A program made the position numbers and the translations under genes. Below are positions 1 to 7,274 of a DNA stretch of 14,871 bases, piece after piece. The stretch is from CAZGSG01 sp964528095 (lineage in GTDB: Bacteria > Bacteroidota > Bacteroidia > Chitinophagales > Chitinophagaceae): positions 1 through 14,871 of the forward strand of contig CAZGSG010000134.1 in assembly GCA_964528095.1 (NCBI GenBank), given 5' to 3'. The notes under the pieces were generated by a model, which saw nothing but the letters and a program-made list of their open reading frames with translations, was not told the origin of the DNA and did not search any database. The stretch's first letter is position 1; each line of letters starts with the position of its first letter.

Positions 1-1199
1 AACCAGTCGATCGCCAACTCACCGTCTTCATCCAATTGTATTTTTCCTGCTTCTGTATCCAGGTTCTTTAATAACTCATCGGCAATTTTTGTTATGATAG
101 CTGCAGGTATATTTTCCGTAGCTGTTTGCATGTTCTTAAGCGGCCACAACAACAGATTTCTGAACCAGGAGTATACATCGCCAAAAGCGGCCTGGCCAGC
201 TTCCAGTCCGATCATACCTGGTATAATGGAACCATCTACCTGGCCACAAATTCCTTTTACAAATTTGCCACGAAATTTATCTGCTGGTACCACCAGCATA
301 TCACAGGTAGATGTGCCAATGATCCGGGTAAGATAGCCGGGCTCTATCTGTGCGCCGATAGCGCCCACATGCGCATCGATAGCGCCTATTCCTACCTTTA
401 CCGTAACAGGCAATCCCAACCGCTGTGCCCATTCTTCGCTTAAACTACCCGCAGCCTGGTCAGCTGTATATACTGTCGCGTTCATTGTTGCAGCATATGT
501 TTCCAATAAGGGATCAACTGCTTTTAAAAACTCAACGGCGGGAAATCCTTCGTGCTCTGCAGCCCACAATGCTTTATGACCTGCCGCACATACATTTCTT
601 TTTAATTGCGTTGCATGATCCTGCCCTGTTAATAAAAAAGGAATCCAGTCACAATGTTCCACCCAGGTATAACATTGCATTCTTACTGCTGTATCTGTTC
701 GTAATATGTAAAGGAATTTTGCCCAAAACCATTCGGGAGAATAAACACCACCCGCGTACTTTAAATAATCAACCGGCCATTTAGCCGCCGCTTTATTAAT
801 GTCCCGGCTTTCCTCCATCGCCGAATGGTCTTTCCAAAGCATGAACATCGCGTTCGGGTTTTCGGAAAATATATCCTGCAATGCCAGCGGCATCCCTGTT
901 TCATCTACCGCAACCGGTGTGGAACCCGTGGTAGTGACACTGATAGCGACCACTTCTTTCGCTACCATAGCGCCTGCCCCGGAGATACATGCTTTGATCG
1001 TATGCTCCATCCCTTCTATATAATCAAGGGGATGTTGCCGAAACTGGTTCTTCGCCGCATTGCAATATAGACCCGCTTTCCAACGCGGGTATTCAAAAAC
1101 AGCGGAAGCCTGTTCTGCTCCCGTTGAAGCATCGACCAGTACGGCGCGCACCGAATCAGTACCAAAATCAAGACCGATGCAATATTGCGTAGTTCCCAT
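1..1199 (-). CDS. araB: AraB-type ribulokinase (FGGY carbohydrate kinase), C-terminus cut by window edge
   Basis: ATP-dependent sugar kinase expected to phosphorylate a ketopentose (L-ribulose in the classical pathway) in the cytoplasm. The ATG is at 1199, and 399 codons lie inside the window with no stop. AraB-type enzymes are roughly 560 residues, so about the last 160, including part of the ATP-binding half, lie beyond position 1. Seen in the translation: the N-terminal FGGY phosphate-binding stretch GLDFGTDSVRA (from residue 9), then TTGSTP, NPNAMFMLWKDH, GGVYSPEWFWAK, WVEHCDWIPFLLTG, IGTSTCDM and GICGQVDGSIIPG. These match AraB far better than FucK or RhaB. The gene follows fucI by 114 nt, and that gap contains a strong hairpin. 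Because the partner is FucI and not AraA, the real substrate may be D-ribulose or L-fuculose; that is inference. The family call is firm and the substrate is not. Confidence 0.9.
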   Translation of the reverse strand, partial: MGTTQYCIGLDFGTDSVRAVLVDASTGAEQASAVFEYPRWKAGLYCNAAKNQFRQHPLDYIEGMEHTIKACISGAGAMVAKEVVAISVTTTGSTPVAVDETGMPLALQDIFSENPNAMFMLWKDHSAMEESRDINKAAAKWPVDYLKYAGGVYSPEWFWAKFLYILRTDTAVRMQCYTWVEHCDWIPFLLTGQDHATQLKRNVCAAGHKALWAAEHEGFPAVEFLKAVDPLLETYAATMNATVYTADQAAGSLSEEWAQRLGLPVTVKVGIGAIDAHVGAIGAQIEPGYLTRIIGTSTCDMLVVPADKFRGKFVKGICGQVDGSIIPGMIGLEAGQAAFGDVYSWFRNLLLWPLKNMQTATENIPAAIITKIADELLKNLDTEAGKIQLDEDGELAIDW

Positions 1200-1242
1200 A
1201 AGAGTTGTATTGTTGGCGCTATGGCCTTATTAATATTATATG

Positions 1243-1282
1243 AAACAGCACCTGGTCGCTTTCACAACCAGGTGTGCTGTTT
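1243..1282 (-). terminator. Strong hairpin between fucI and the kinase (attenuator or weak terminator)
   Basis: Arms AAACAGCACCTGGT (1243-1256) and ACCAGGTGTGCTGTTT (1267-1282) pair over 14 bp with one 2-nt bulge around a 10-nt loop. On the transcript the stem starts about 30 nt after the fucI stop. It is followed by CATATAATATTA and not by a clean U tract, so full termination is doubtful. Partial attenuation, an RNA-processing site or protection of the fucI 3' end fit equally well. Nothing else recognisable lies in the 114-nt gap. Confidence 0.55.
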
Positions 1283-1313
1283 GATGGTTGGCTATACCAC
1301 ATGAATTAACCGC

Positions 1314-3092
1314 TTATCTGTATAAAGAACCATAGGTTTGACAAGCCCTGTAGTCGGCGCCTTCCGCATCCATTCCAAATGAATTCCATGCCGAGGGTCG
1401 CATGATCTTTTCTTCTACAATATTGTGCATACATACCGGTATCCGTAGCATCGAAGCCAGGGCGATCAGGTCCGCACCGATATGACCATAACTGATAGCA
1501 CCATGATTAGCACCCCAGTTCAACATCACACTATATACATCCCTGAAACAATGTTGCCCGGTGAGCCTCGGAACAAACCAGGTAGTAGGCCAGGTCTTAT
1601 CAGTACGATCATCCAGTATATGATGTACATTATCCGGCAGATCAATTGTCCATCCCTCTGCTATCTGTAATACCGGCCCCTGTCCTTTTACCAGGTTCAG
1701 GCGGCACATGGTCACCGGCATTTCTCCCTTCGTTAAAAAATTAGAAGAATATCCACCGCCCCTGAAGTAGTCACGATTGGCCGGATACCAGGTAGTGGCA
1801 TCAAGACAATCCTTCGTTTCTTCCTTGCTGATCTCCCAGAAAGGCTTCATGACCGGCTGGCCATTTTTACTTTGACGACCGGTACCATCCAACGTGGCTG
1901 CACCTGAATTGATCAGGTGAATAAAACCAGCTGCCGCTTTTCCAGCAGCCTCCCAACCTGTTACACGCTGTACCGCATCGGGACTCCAATACGTGCGCAC
2001 ATCAGCAAATATCTGCGCGGTATTCGTTAGCAAATAATTAAACAACATGGATACTCCATTCAGCGCGTCATTTTCTGTTGCTACCATATATGGTGAGCGA
2101 ATTCCATTCCAGTCGAAAGAAGAATTCAATATCGCTTCAGAGAAATCACCGTTTGGTAAAAAATCTGTCCATTGACGTTGGCCCTGGAAACCGGATACCA
2201 ACGCATTGTGTCCCTGCGCCTCTTCTTCATAGTCGATCGCTTTGAGTTTTTCGTTGCCGATCATCAGGTCTCTCATGATCATGGTCATCTTTACTACAAA
2301 CTCCCAGTCCTTATCTTTTTCTTCTCTTGTCTTTACCTTATGCGCCTGGTTGAAATCAGTACCTTCCTTGCAATTGGCTTTTGTCCAGCTGATCGCTTTT
2401 TCAAATTCTTCTTTGTCATATATACCCTGCTCGATCCGTCTCAGTACTTCCATAGAATCCACATACTCGGTACGCATGCCCAGGTATTCCTGGAAAAAAT
2501 CAGCGTCTACGATCGAACCGGTTATTCCCATCGATACCGAACCTATTGCGAGGTAAGATTTTCCTTTCATGATGGCGGCAGCCAGTCCTGCTTTTGCAAA
2601 ACGTATTAATGCTTCCCGCACATCTGCAGGTATAACAGTATCACCCATATCCTGTACATCTTTTCCATAGATGCCAAAGCAGGGCAATCCTTTTTGTGTA
2701 TGCGCGGCCAGGGTTGCCGCCAGGTACACTGCTCCTGGTCGCTCTGTACCATTAAAACCCCAGATGGCTTTTGGCAATAAGGGATCCATATCCATCGTTT
2801 CTGATCCATAACACCAGCAGGGCGTTACAGATAAGGATACCCCTACATTACTGGCTGCGAATTTCTCTGCACAGGCCGCCGCTTCTTTTACTCCACCAAT
2901 AGTAGTATCGGCGATAATGCATTCTACTGGCGAACCATCGGGGTATCGCAGTTCAGCCGCATATAATTCCGCAACCGCCCTGGCCATATTCATCGTTGTC
3001 AGTTCCAATGATTCCCGTACACCGCCAAGTCTTCCATCTATGATCGGGCGGATACCGATTTTAGGGTAATTCTTCCTATCCATATTATTCAT
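1314..3092 (-). CDS. fucI: L-fucose isomerase
   Basis: Cytoplasmic, Mn2+-dependent aldose-ketose isomerase converting L-fucose to L-fuculose; enzymes of this family also convert D-arabinose to D-ribulose. The 592-residue product has almost the same length as E. coli FucI (591) and is collinear with it throughout: PKIGIRPIIDGR near residue 10, TPCWCYGSETMDMDP near 90, KAIWGFNGTERPGAVYLAA near 108, NSSFDWNG near 323, YFRGGGYSS near 442. The metal-binding residues of the E. coli enzyme (Glu337, Asp361, His528) correspond to Glu340 (ATEND), Asp364 (FADVRTYW) and His530 (NWGANH), so it should be active. Start: ATG at 3092, preceded by A-rich sequence; an in-frame ATG three codons later is also possible. 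It lies downstream of the symporter gene and upstream of the kinase. Two inverted repeats before the start are candidate operators. Confidence 0.97.
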   Translation of the reverse strand: MNNMDRKNYPKIGIRPIIDGRLGGVRESLELTTMNMARAVAELYAAELRYPDGSPVECIIADTTIGGVKEAAACAEKFAASNVGVSLSVTPCWCYGSETMDMDPLLPKAIWGFNGTERPGAVYLAATLAAHTQKGLPCFGIYGKDVQDMGDTVIPADVREALIRFAKAGLAAAIMKGKSYLAIGSVSMGITGSIVDADFFQEYLGMRTEYVDSMEVLRRIEQGIYDKEEFEKAISWTKANCKEGTDFNQAHKVKTREEKDKDWEFVVKMTMIMRDLMIGNEKLKAIDYEEEAQGHNALVSGFQGQRQWTDFLPNGDFSEAILNSSFDWNGIRSPYMVATENDALNGVSMLFNYLLTNTAQIFADVRTYWSPDAVQRVTGWEAAGKAAAGFIHLINSGAATLDGTGRQSKNGQPVMKPFWEISKEETKDCLDATTWYPANRDYFRGGGYSSNFLTKGEMPVTMCRLNLVKGQGPVLQIAEGWTIDLPDNVHHILDDRTDKTWPTTWFVPRLTGQHCFRDVYSVMLNWGANHGAISYGHIGADLIALASMLRIPVCMHNIVEEKIMRPSAWNSFGMDAEGADYRACQTYGSLYR

Positions 3093-3135
3093 TTAGTAAG
3101 TGTTTTAACAACAGAATTGTTGATGCTCATTACAT

Positions 3136-3151
3136 ATACACATGCGTGTAT
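3136..3151. promoter_or_regulatory. Inverted repeat 1 upstream of fucI, candidate operator
   Basis: ATACAC-ATGC-GTGTAT is a perfect 6-bp inverted repeat with a 4-nt centre, 44 to 59 nt upstream of the fucI start codon. It lies in a 21-nt run of strictly alternating purine and pyrimidine (3131-3151). One base separates it from a second, longer inverted repeat. A repressor-binding role is inferred from position and symmetry only. Confidence 0.4.
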
Positions 3152-3152
3152 C

Positions 3153-3172
3153 AGCATGTATACGTACATGCT
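3153..3172. promoter_or_regulatory. Inverted repeat 2 upstream of fucI, candidate GntR-type operator
   Basis: AGCATGTA-TACG-TACATGCT is a perfect 8-bp inverted repeat with a 4-nt centre, 61 to 80 nt before the fucI start. The core GTATACGTAC resembles the GTACGTAC core of AraR (GntR-family) operators known from Bacillus, which suggests a sugar-responsive repressor; that link is inference. I did not find a convincing TAnnTTTG box on the minus strand beside it. The rest of the 144-nt gap holds only a weaker repeat (CAACA-GAAT-TGTTG, 3109-3122). Confidence 0.45.
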
Positions 3173-3236
3173 ATTGTAAGCCCCGGCTAAATTATAGAGG
3201 GATCAGGCTGTATTTTTGTAGCATTCTAACCAGCTG

Positions 3237-4811
3237 TTATAGTATGTTACCGTGGGGAGTATTTCTTTTTTTAAGGGATGAAAACAGCACACCCGTAAGA
3301 AAGATCGTTAGTGTGCCTACCACGATGATCATGTTTGCGTGCAATGGATTTCGTAAATAACTATATTCATCGGGAATAAGTTTGGACAGGGTCATCCATA
3401 CGATGACCAGGATGCCGACAACAGTAGCCGCAAGTGCTGCCGAATTGCCGGTTTTTTTGCTGATGATACCCAGCAGGAACAGACCCAGCATACCACCGGC
3501 AAAGATGCCTGACAGTTGCCACCATATATCCAGCACACTTTTTACTCCGATCATCAATACACCCGCGACCATTCCCAATAAACCAAAGACCACGGTGCCT
3601 ACGTGTAAAAGTTTTAACTCCTGTTTATCCGTCGTATTCTTCCTGTAATATCTTTTATAAATATCTTCTGCAAATACAGTGGCAGATGCATTCATACCCG
3701 AACTGATCGTACTCATACCGGCAGATAATATCGCGGAGATGATCAGGCCTACCAAACCTGCCGGTATCATGGTGACCATAAAATGCGGCATTACTTTATC
3801 ACCATAGTCTTCAGGACTAAGGGCAGCGGCCAGTGAAGATATTTCAGCGGAAGAAGCACCCGAACCCAAACGTTCAGCAGCAACCTGTAATCTCACCGGA
3901 TCAAGCAGGGTAGGGTTGACCTGGTAATATGCATACAGGCAGGTACCGATGATAAAAAATAATAGTGATGCCGGTACATAGATCCAGACACATAACCAGA
4001 TAGATTTGGAAGCCTGTTTTGCTGAAGTAGCCGCATGATAACGTTGTACATAATTCTGGTCCATGCCAAAATTATTCAGGTTAATAAAGAATCCATATAA
4101 CAATACCACCCAAAAACCACCTTTGGTAAAATCAAGGTTCAGGCTTCCTAAACTGAATTTATCATTCGCGCTTCCTATTTCCGCGATCCTGCTCATACCT
4201 CCGTTTACATTAGACACCACCAGGTAAACAATGAGTACAGCACCCAGTGTTTTAAGAATTCCCTGTACTACTTCGGTCCAGATGACCGCTTCTATACCAC
4301 CCATTACCGTGTACAGGATAATACAAACGCCTACTACCAGCATGATCATTTGCATATTATAACCGGTGAGCGCCTGCAAAGTAAGAGAGAGTCCGAAAAA
4401 GATAGAACCCATGCGGGCTATCTGCGTCAACAGGAAACAAACAACCGCATAAGTTCTGGCCCAGGGACCAAAACGTTTTTCGAGATTGGTATAGGCGGAT
4501 ACTTCACCGGTATTCCTATAAAACGGAACAAAATATTTGACGGCTACCCATGCAGCCAACGGCATCGAAATACTAAATGTAAAAGCGCTCCAGTTTGCAC
4601 CAAATGCCTTACCAGGAACTCCCAGGAATGTATTGCTGCTTAAGAATGTTGCATAGATGGATAAACCAATGGCCCAGCCAGGTATATGCCCGGACGCCGT
4701 GGTAAACTGCCCCGCGTTTTTATTCTTCCTGGAAAAAAAATATCCCACATACACCATCGCTACGAGGTACAGGAAGATCACACCCAAATCTATTAACGGC
4801 AATGTTTTCAT
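3237..4811 (-). CDS. Sodium:solute symporter (SSS family), probable sugar importer
   Basis: Inner-membrane Na+-coupled symporter of the SSS family, 524 residues, a normal length for 13 to 14 membrane helices. Seen: first hydrophobic segment at about residues 5-26, a basic loop (RKNKN), the SSNTFLGVPG stretch near 58 in the region where SSS proteins begin their core, the family signature GGIEAVIWTEVVQG at 171-184, and the later segment MSTISSGMNASATVFAEDIY, which fits the helix carrying Na+-coordinating Ser/Thr residues in SSS transporters. The C-terminus is basic (SSLKKRNTPHG). The start is ATG at 4811. It precedes fucI and the kinase on the same strand by 144 nt, so uptake of their substrate (L-fucose, D-arabinose or an oligosaccharide product) is the simplest role. 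Substrate cannot be read from sequence. Promoter-like boxes lie 170 to 200 nt upstream. Confidence 0.93.
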   Translation of the reverse strand: MKTLPLIDLGVIFLYLVAMVYVGYFFSRKNKNAGQFTTASGHIPGWAIGLSIYATFLSSNTFLGVPGKAFGANWSAFTFSISMPLAAWVAVKYFVPFYRNTGEVSAYTNLEKRFGPWARTYAVVCFLLTQIARMGSIFFGLSLTLQALTGYNMQMIMLVVGVCIILYTVMGGIEAVIWTEVVQGILKTLGAVLIVYLVVSNVNGGMSRIAEIGSANDKFSLGSLNLDFTKGGFWVVLLYGFFINLNNFGMDQNYVQRYHAATSAKQASKSIWLCVWIYVPASLLFFIIGTCLYAYYQVNPTLLDPVRLQVAAERLGSGASSAEISSLAAALSPEDYGDKVMPHFMVTMIPAGLVGLIISAILSAGMSTISSGMNASATVFAEDIYKRYYRKNTTDKQELKLLHVGTVVFGLLGMVAGVLMIGVKSVLDIWWQLSGIFAGGMLGLFLLGIISKKTGNSAALAATVVGILVIVWMTLSKLIPDEYSYLRNPLHANMIIVVGTLTIFLTGVLFSSLKKRNTPHGNIL

Positions 4812-4866
4812 ATCGAATTGGTCATTTTTATTTCCAGGAAACCCTATGAACTAATAAATTTTTTAT

Positions 4867-4889
4867 GTCTATTTTTTCTTAAAAAAGAC
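4867..4889 (-). other. AT-rich stem-loop in the leader of the symporter gene
   Basis: GTCT at 4867-4870 and AGAC at 4886-4889 flank T-rich and A-rich arms that pair with one A-A mismatch, giving an AT-rich stem about 55 nt before the symporter ATG. It is weak by base content. It could modulate the leader RNA, or it could be chance in AT-rich sequence. Confidence 0.25.
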
Positions 4890-4982
4890 TACACAAAGAC
4901 GTTTTACTACATAATTCTCTTACTGCCATCTTTCTAAGTCCAATACTCTCTTTACCTCTTTTTCTCCTTTAACTCTTAGCTA

Positions 4983-4990
4983 CAAACATA
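4983..4990 (-). promoter_or_regulatory. Possible Bacteroidota -7 box (TATGTTTG) for the symporter gene
   Basis: On the minus strand this reads TATGTTTG, matching the TAnnTTTG -7 consensus of Bacteroidota sigma-ABfr promoters. It is about 170 nt before the ATG at 4811. I find no TTG at the expected -33 spacing, so support is partial. Confidence 0.25.
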
Positions 4991-5000
4991 AGAACAACAC

Positions 5001-5008
5001 CAAAGGTA
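5001..5008 (-). promoter_or_regulatory. Possible Bacteroidota -7 box (TACCTTTG) for the symporter gene
   Basis: On the minus strand this reads TACCTTTG, a full TAnnTTTG match about 190 nt before the symporter start. A perfect 10-bp palindrome AGAATATTCT (5016-5025) lies just upstream, in what would be the -33/-7 spacer. No TTG is seen at the -33 position. Transcription from here would give a long, purine-rich leader. The rest of the 272-nt gap shows no gene. Confidence 0.3.
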
Positions 5009-5083
5009 TCGTTATAGAATATTCTCATTCTATTATATGGTACTACCAGTCATTCATCATTCCCCTGTTTTGGCTTCTTACCA

Positions 5084-6988
5084 TCATAATTTTAAATGAT
5101 AGAAAAATCCATCTTCCGCACCAATCAGTATTTCCCGTTTACCATCCCCATCTGTATCTATCGTATTGGGACTGGTGGCATGTCCTGTTAGGATCATGGT
5201 ATGCACCGGCCCTTCATCACGAAAAATAGTTATTCCGTTGCGGTTTCCCTTATTCCGGTAGATTGTGGCATTCTCACTGTTCACCAATAGATCAAGCCGG
5301 CCATCGCCATCCAGGTCTATTGCAGACAGTTGCCGCCTGCCACTGCCGCCTGCTTTTTTTTCATTCATTCGCAAAGCGCTGTCCTTTCCTTCTATCCTGA
5401 ATACACGTTCGCCTGGCAGTAATTGCAGCCCTGACTTTGTTTTCTCACGACGGAATAAAGCAAGATACCCTTCGTGATCGAGCATGACCAGGTCTGTCAG
5501 CCCATCACCTGTCCAGTCGATAGCTACAGGAGAGGTTCTCCATTGTGTAACCAGTTCTTTATTGACAGGATTCCACCAGTTCCATTCCGGTTTAGGCGGA
5601 TCGCCTTTCCATTCAACCGTTATTGATTTTGCTGATTTAAGGATGGGTTGTTTTTTGCTGCCTTTGTTCTCATACCATATTATTTTACCCCATATCGAAT
5701 TAACGATTAAGTCCGGCAGGCCATCCTGGTTCCAGTCCGCAACGGACAAAGTAGTATATCCCCATTTTTTTTCCGCAGGCCCCTGGATGGACCCATTGTC
5801 TCCTGCCTGAATACGGATTGTTTTTCCATCAGCTTTTAATAATTGGGGAGCTGCCCATTTAACCGGTTGTCCGCCCAGGTTTTCAATAAACGCGATCTGC
5901 CCTGCGGAATTTCCTGTCACAATATCCTCCCGCCCGTCTCCATTCCAATCAATGCCTACAGGGGTTGCCAACACACCAAATTTTACCTCATCCGCTTCCT
6001 GTTTAAAATAGTACGGTGATTTAAAAACGGGCATCCCTTTTTTTATTTTACCTGTATGCTCAATTAATGCTACCCGTCCATCTTCATCACCCACTACGAG
6101 GTCGGTAAATCCATCCTTATTCCAGTCTACCGCTACCGGTATGATCATCTCCAATTGCATAGTGATGATACCGGATTCATTTTCCAGGTATTTTCCTGGT
6201 GCATACACCGGCTTTTCTCTTGTGCCGGTATTTTCAAAATAAGTAAGCCTGTCTATAAACTCTCCACATATAAGATCCAGGTCGCCATCGCCATCAAAGT
6301 CTGCAATATTGGGTGTTGGTGCTCCGTATACATCCAGGTCCCTGCCCCGCACCTGCAGGCGGCCTTTATTTACATAAATGCCTTTCTCATTTTCTACCAG
6401 GTATACATACCCATGTAACGGACCATTTGTCCATATTCCCTTGCTATTATATGCATTGTCCCAACCATAGTCGGTCCAGTCATCCACGCCGATCAGAATA
6501 TCTATATCCCCATCATTATCGTAGTCCACCAGTTTCCATTGATTAAAACGATTTTTTCCTTTTATATCTTTTAATGCAGTGTTGGCCGGGAACAGTTCTT
6601 TTTTTACACTATCCATTTTTTGCAGGAATTGGGTAAGCTCCGCCCCGGGAACAGTGATTCGTTGTTTTCCATCAATATAGGATACCTGTATATCTTTTAT
6701 AGAATTTCCCAAGCGTACTGCTTTTGCAAAAACAGGGATCTTATCTCCGCTGGTGTTTTCAAACAGGTATGTGCCGTTGTAGGGTTTGCCCTGGCTGGAT
6801 ACAAGCAGGTCCATATCGCCATCGTTATCATAATCCATAGGAATAGGCCAGGCCCATAAGCCTACACCCAAATCCACTACCAGCCCGGGATGATTATATT
6901 GAAGCCTTTTCATTTCCCTGTTTGCAGGCTGCGAATTCGCCGGTAAGATCCAGGAGAAAATTAACAGTATACTTATTATTCTACTCAT
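5084..6988 (-). CDS. Exported VCBS/FG-GAP repeat protein, probable beta-propeller
   Basis: Secreted or periplasmic protein of unknown activity. I chose ATG 6988 because MSRIISILLIFSWILPANSQ is a compact signal peptide; an in-frame ATG nine codons upstream (7015, 643 residues in total) is the alternative. The mature protein carries nine calcium-loop repeats of the form D-x-D/N-x-D-G-x-x-D-L/I, at about residues 52, 155, 230, 288, 347, 418, 491, 558 and 611 from this start: for example DYDNDGDMDLLV, DFDGDGDLDLIC, DWNGDGREDIVT, DLDGDGRLDLLV. The last is degenerate (DTDGDGKREILI). Spacing of 58 to 103 residues fits blades of a propeller. No separate catalytic domain is visible, so it may bind carbohydrate or be a lyase or hydrolase whose active site is built into the propeller. 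It stands alone between two long gaps, upstream of the symporter. Confidence 0.88.
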   Translation of the reverse strand: MSRIISILLIFSWILPANSQPANREMKRLQYNHPGLVVDLGVGLWAWPIPMDYDNDGDMDLLVSSQGKPYNGTYLFENTSGDKIPVFAKAVRLGNSIKDIQVSYIDGKQRITVPGAELTQFLQKMDSVKKELFPANTALKDIKGKNRFNQWKLVDYDNDGDIDILIGVDDWTDYGWDNAYNSKGIWTNGPLHGYVYLVENEKGIYVNKGRLQVRGRDLDVYGAPTPNIADFDGDGDLDLICGEFIDRLTYFENTGTREKPVYAPGKYLENESGIITMQLEMIIPVAVDWNKDGFTDLVVGDEDGRVALIEHTGKIKKGMPVFKSPYYFKQEADEVKFGVLATPVGIDWNGDGREDIVTGNSAGQIAFIENLGGQPVKWAAPQLLKADGKTIRIQAGDNGSIQGPAEKKWGYTTLSVADWNQDGLPDLIVNSIWGKIIWYENKGSKKQPILKSAKSITVEWKGDPPKPEWNWWNPVNKELVTQWRTSPVAIDWTGDGLTDLVMLDHEGYLALFRREKTKSGLQLLPGERVFRIEGKDSALRMNEKKAGGSGRRQLSAIDLDGDGRLDLLVNSENATIYRNKGNRNGITIFRDEGPVHTMILTGHATSPNTIDTDGDGKREILIGAEDGFFYHLKL

Positions 6989-7111
6989 ATCATGTACATA
7001 ATGTTTATGCAACATTTATTATATCGCCGGTATTTTCAACACAACCAAAAACATCGTCCCGGCATAGTAGAAGCCATCTCAGAAATGTTTTTTAACAGGG
7101 CTGTGGCTGGC

Positions 7112-7132
7112 TGTTTTCACGCAGTGAAAATA
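7112..7132. promoter_or_regulatory. Perfect inverted repeat in the leader of the VCBS gene
   Basis: TTTTCAC-GCA-GTGAAAA (7114-7130) is a perfect 7-bp inverted repeat with a 3-nt centre. It extends by one G-T and one T-A pair to 7112-7132. It lies about 125 nt before ATG 6988, inside the 259-nt gap after the MFS gene. No U tract follows on the minus strand, so an operator or leader hairpin is more likely than a terminator. Confidence 0.4.
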
Positions 7133-7208
7133 CTCCTTAGCTCAAGTTTTTCCTTCGCTCATTTTCCCTGTTAGCGCCTTTGAAATCCCTATCAAAATAT
7201 ATGAGCTA

Positions 7209-7216
7209 CAAATTTA
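7209..7216 (-). promoter_or_regulatory. Possible Bacteroidota -7 box (TAAATTTG) for the VCBS gene
   Basis: The minus strand reads TAAATTTG, matching TAnnTTTG, about 60 nt after the MFS stop and about 220 nt before ATG 6988. No TTG sits at the expected -33 distance, only a TTA 16 nt upstream. Apart from this box and the repeat at 7112-7132, the 7016-7274 gap holds nothing I recognise. Confidence 0.25.
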
Positions 7217-7274
7217 TTTCGCACACCACTGGTAAGACTGGCCATTTAATGAAAAAATATTTTTGAGATAAGTT

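Noticed and set aside
2172..2609. Plus-strand open frame of 145 codons
   Set aside because: It lies wholly inside fucI on the opposite strand and its translation has no recognisable domain; fucI is an unambiguous gene.
3211..3218. Plus-strand TATTTTTG, a TAnnTTTG match
   Set aside because: It points into the 3' end of the symporter gene with no plus-strand gene downstream, and the nearest TTG is about 34 nt upstream, too far for a -33 element.
7112..7132. Intrinsic terminator for the MFS operon
   Set aside because: The stem is AT-rich and is followed on the minus strand by CAGCCAGCC and not by a U tract.
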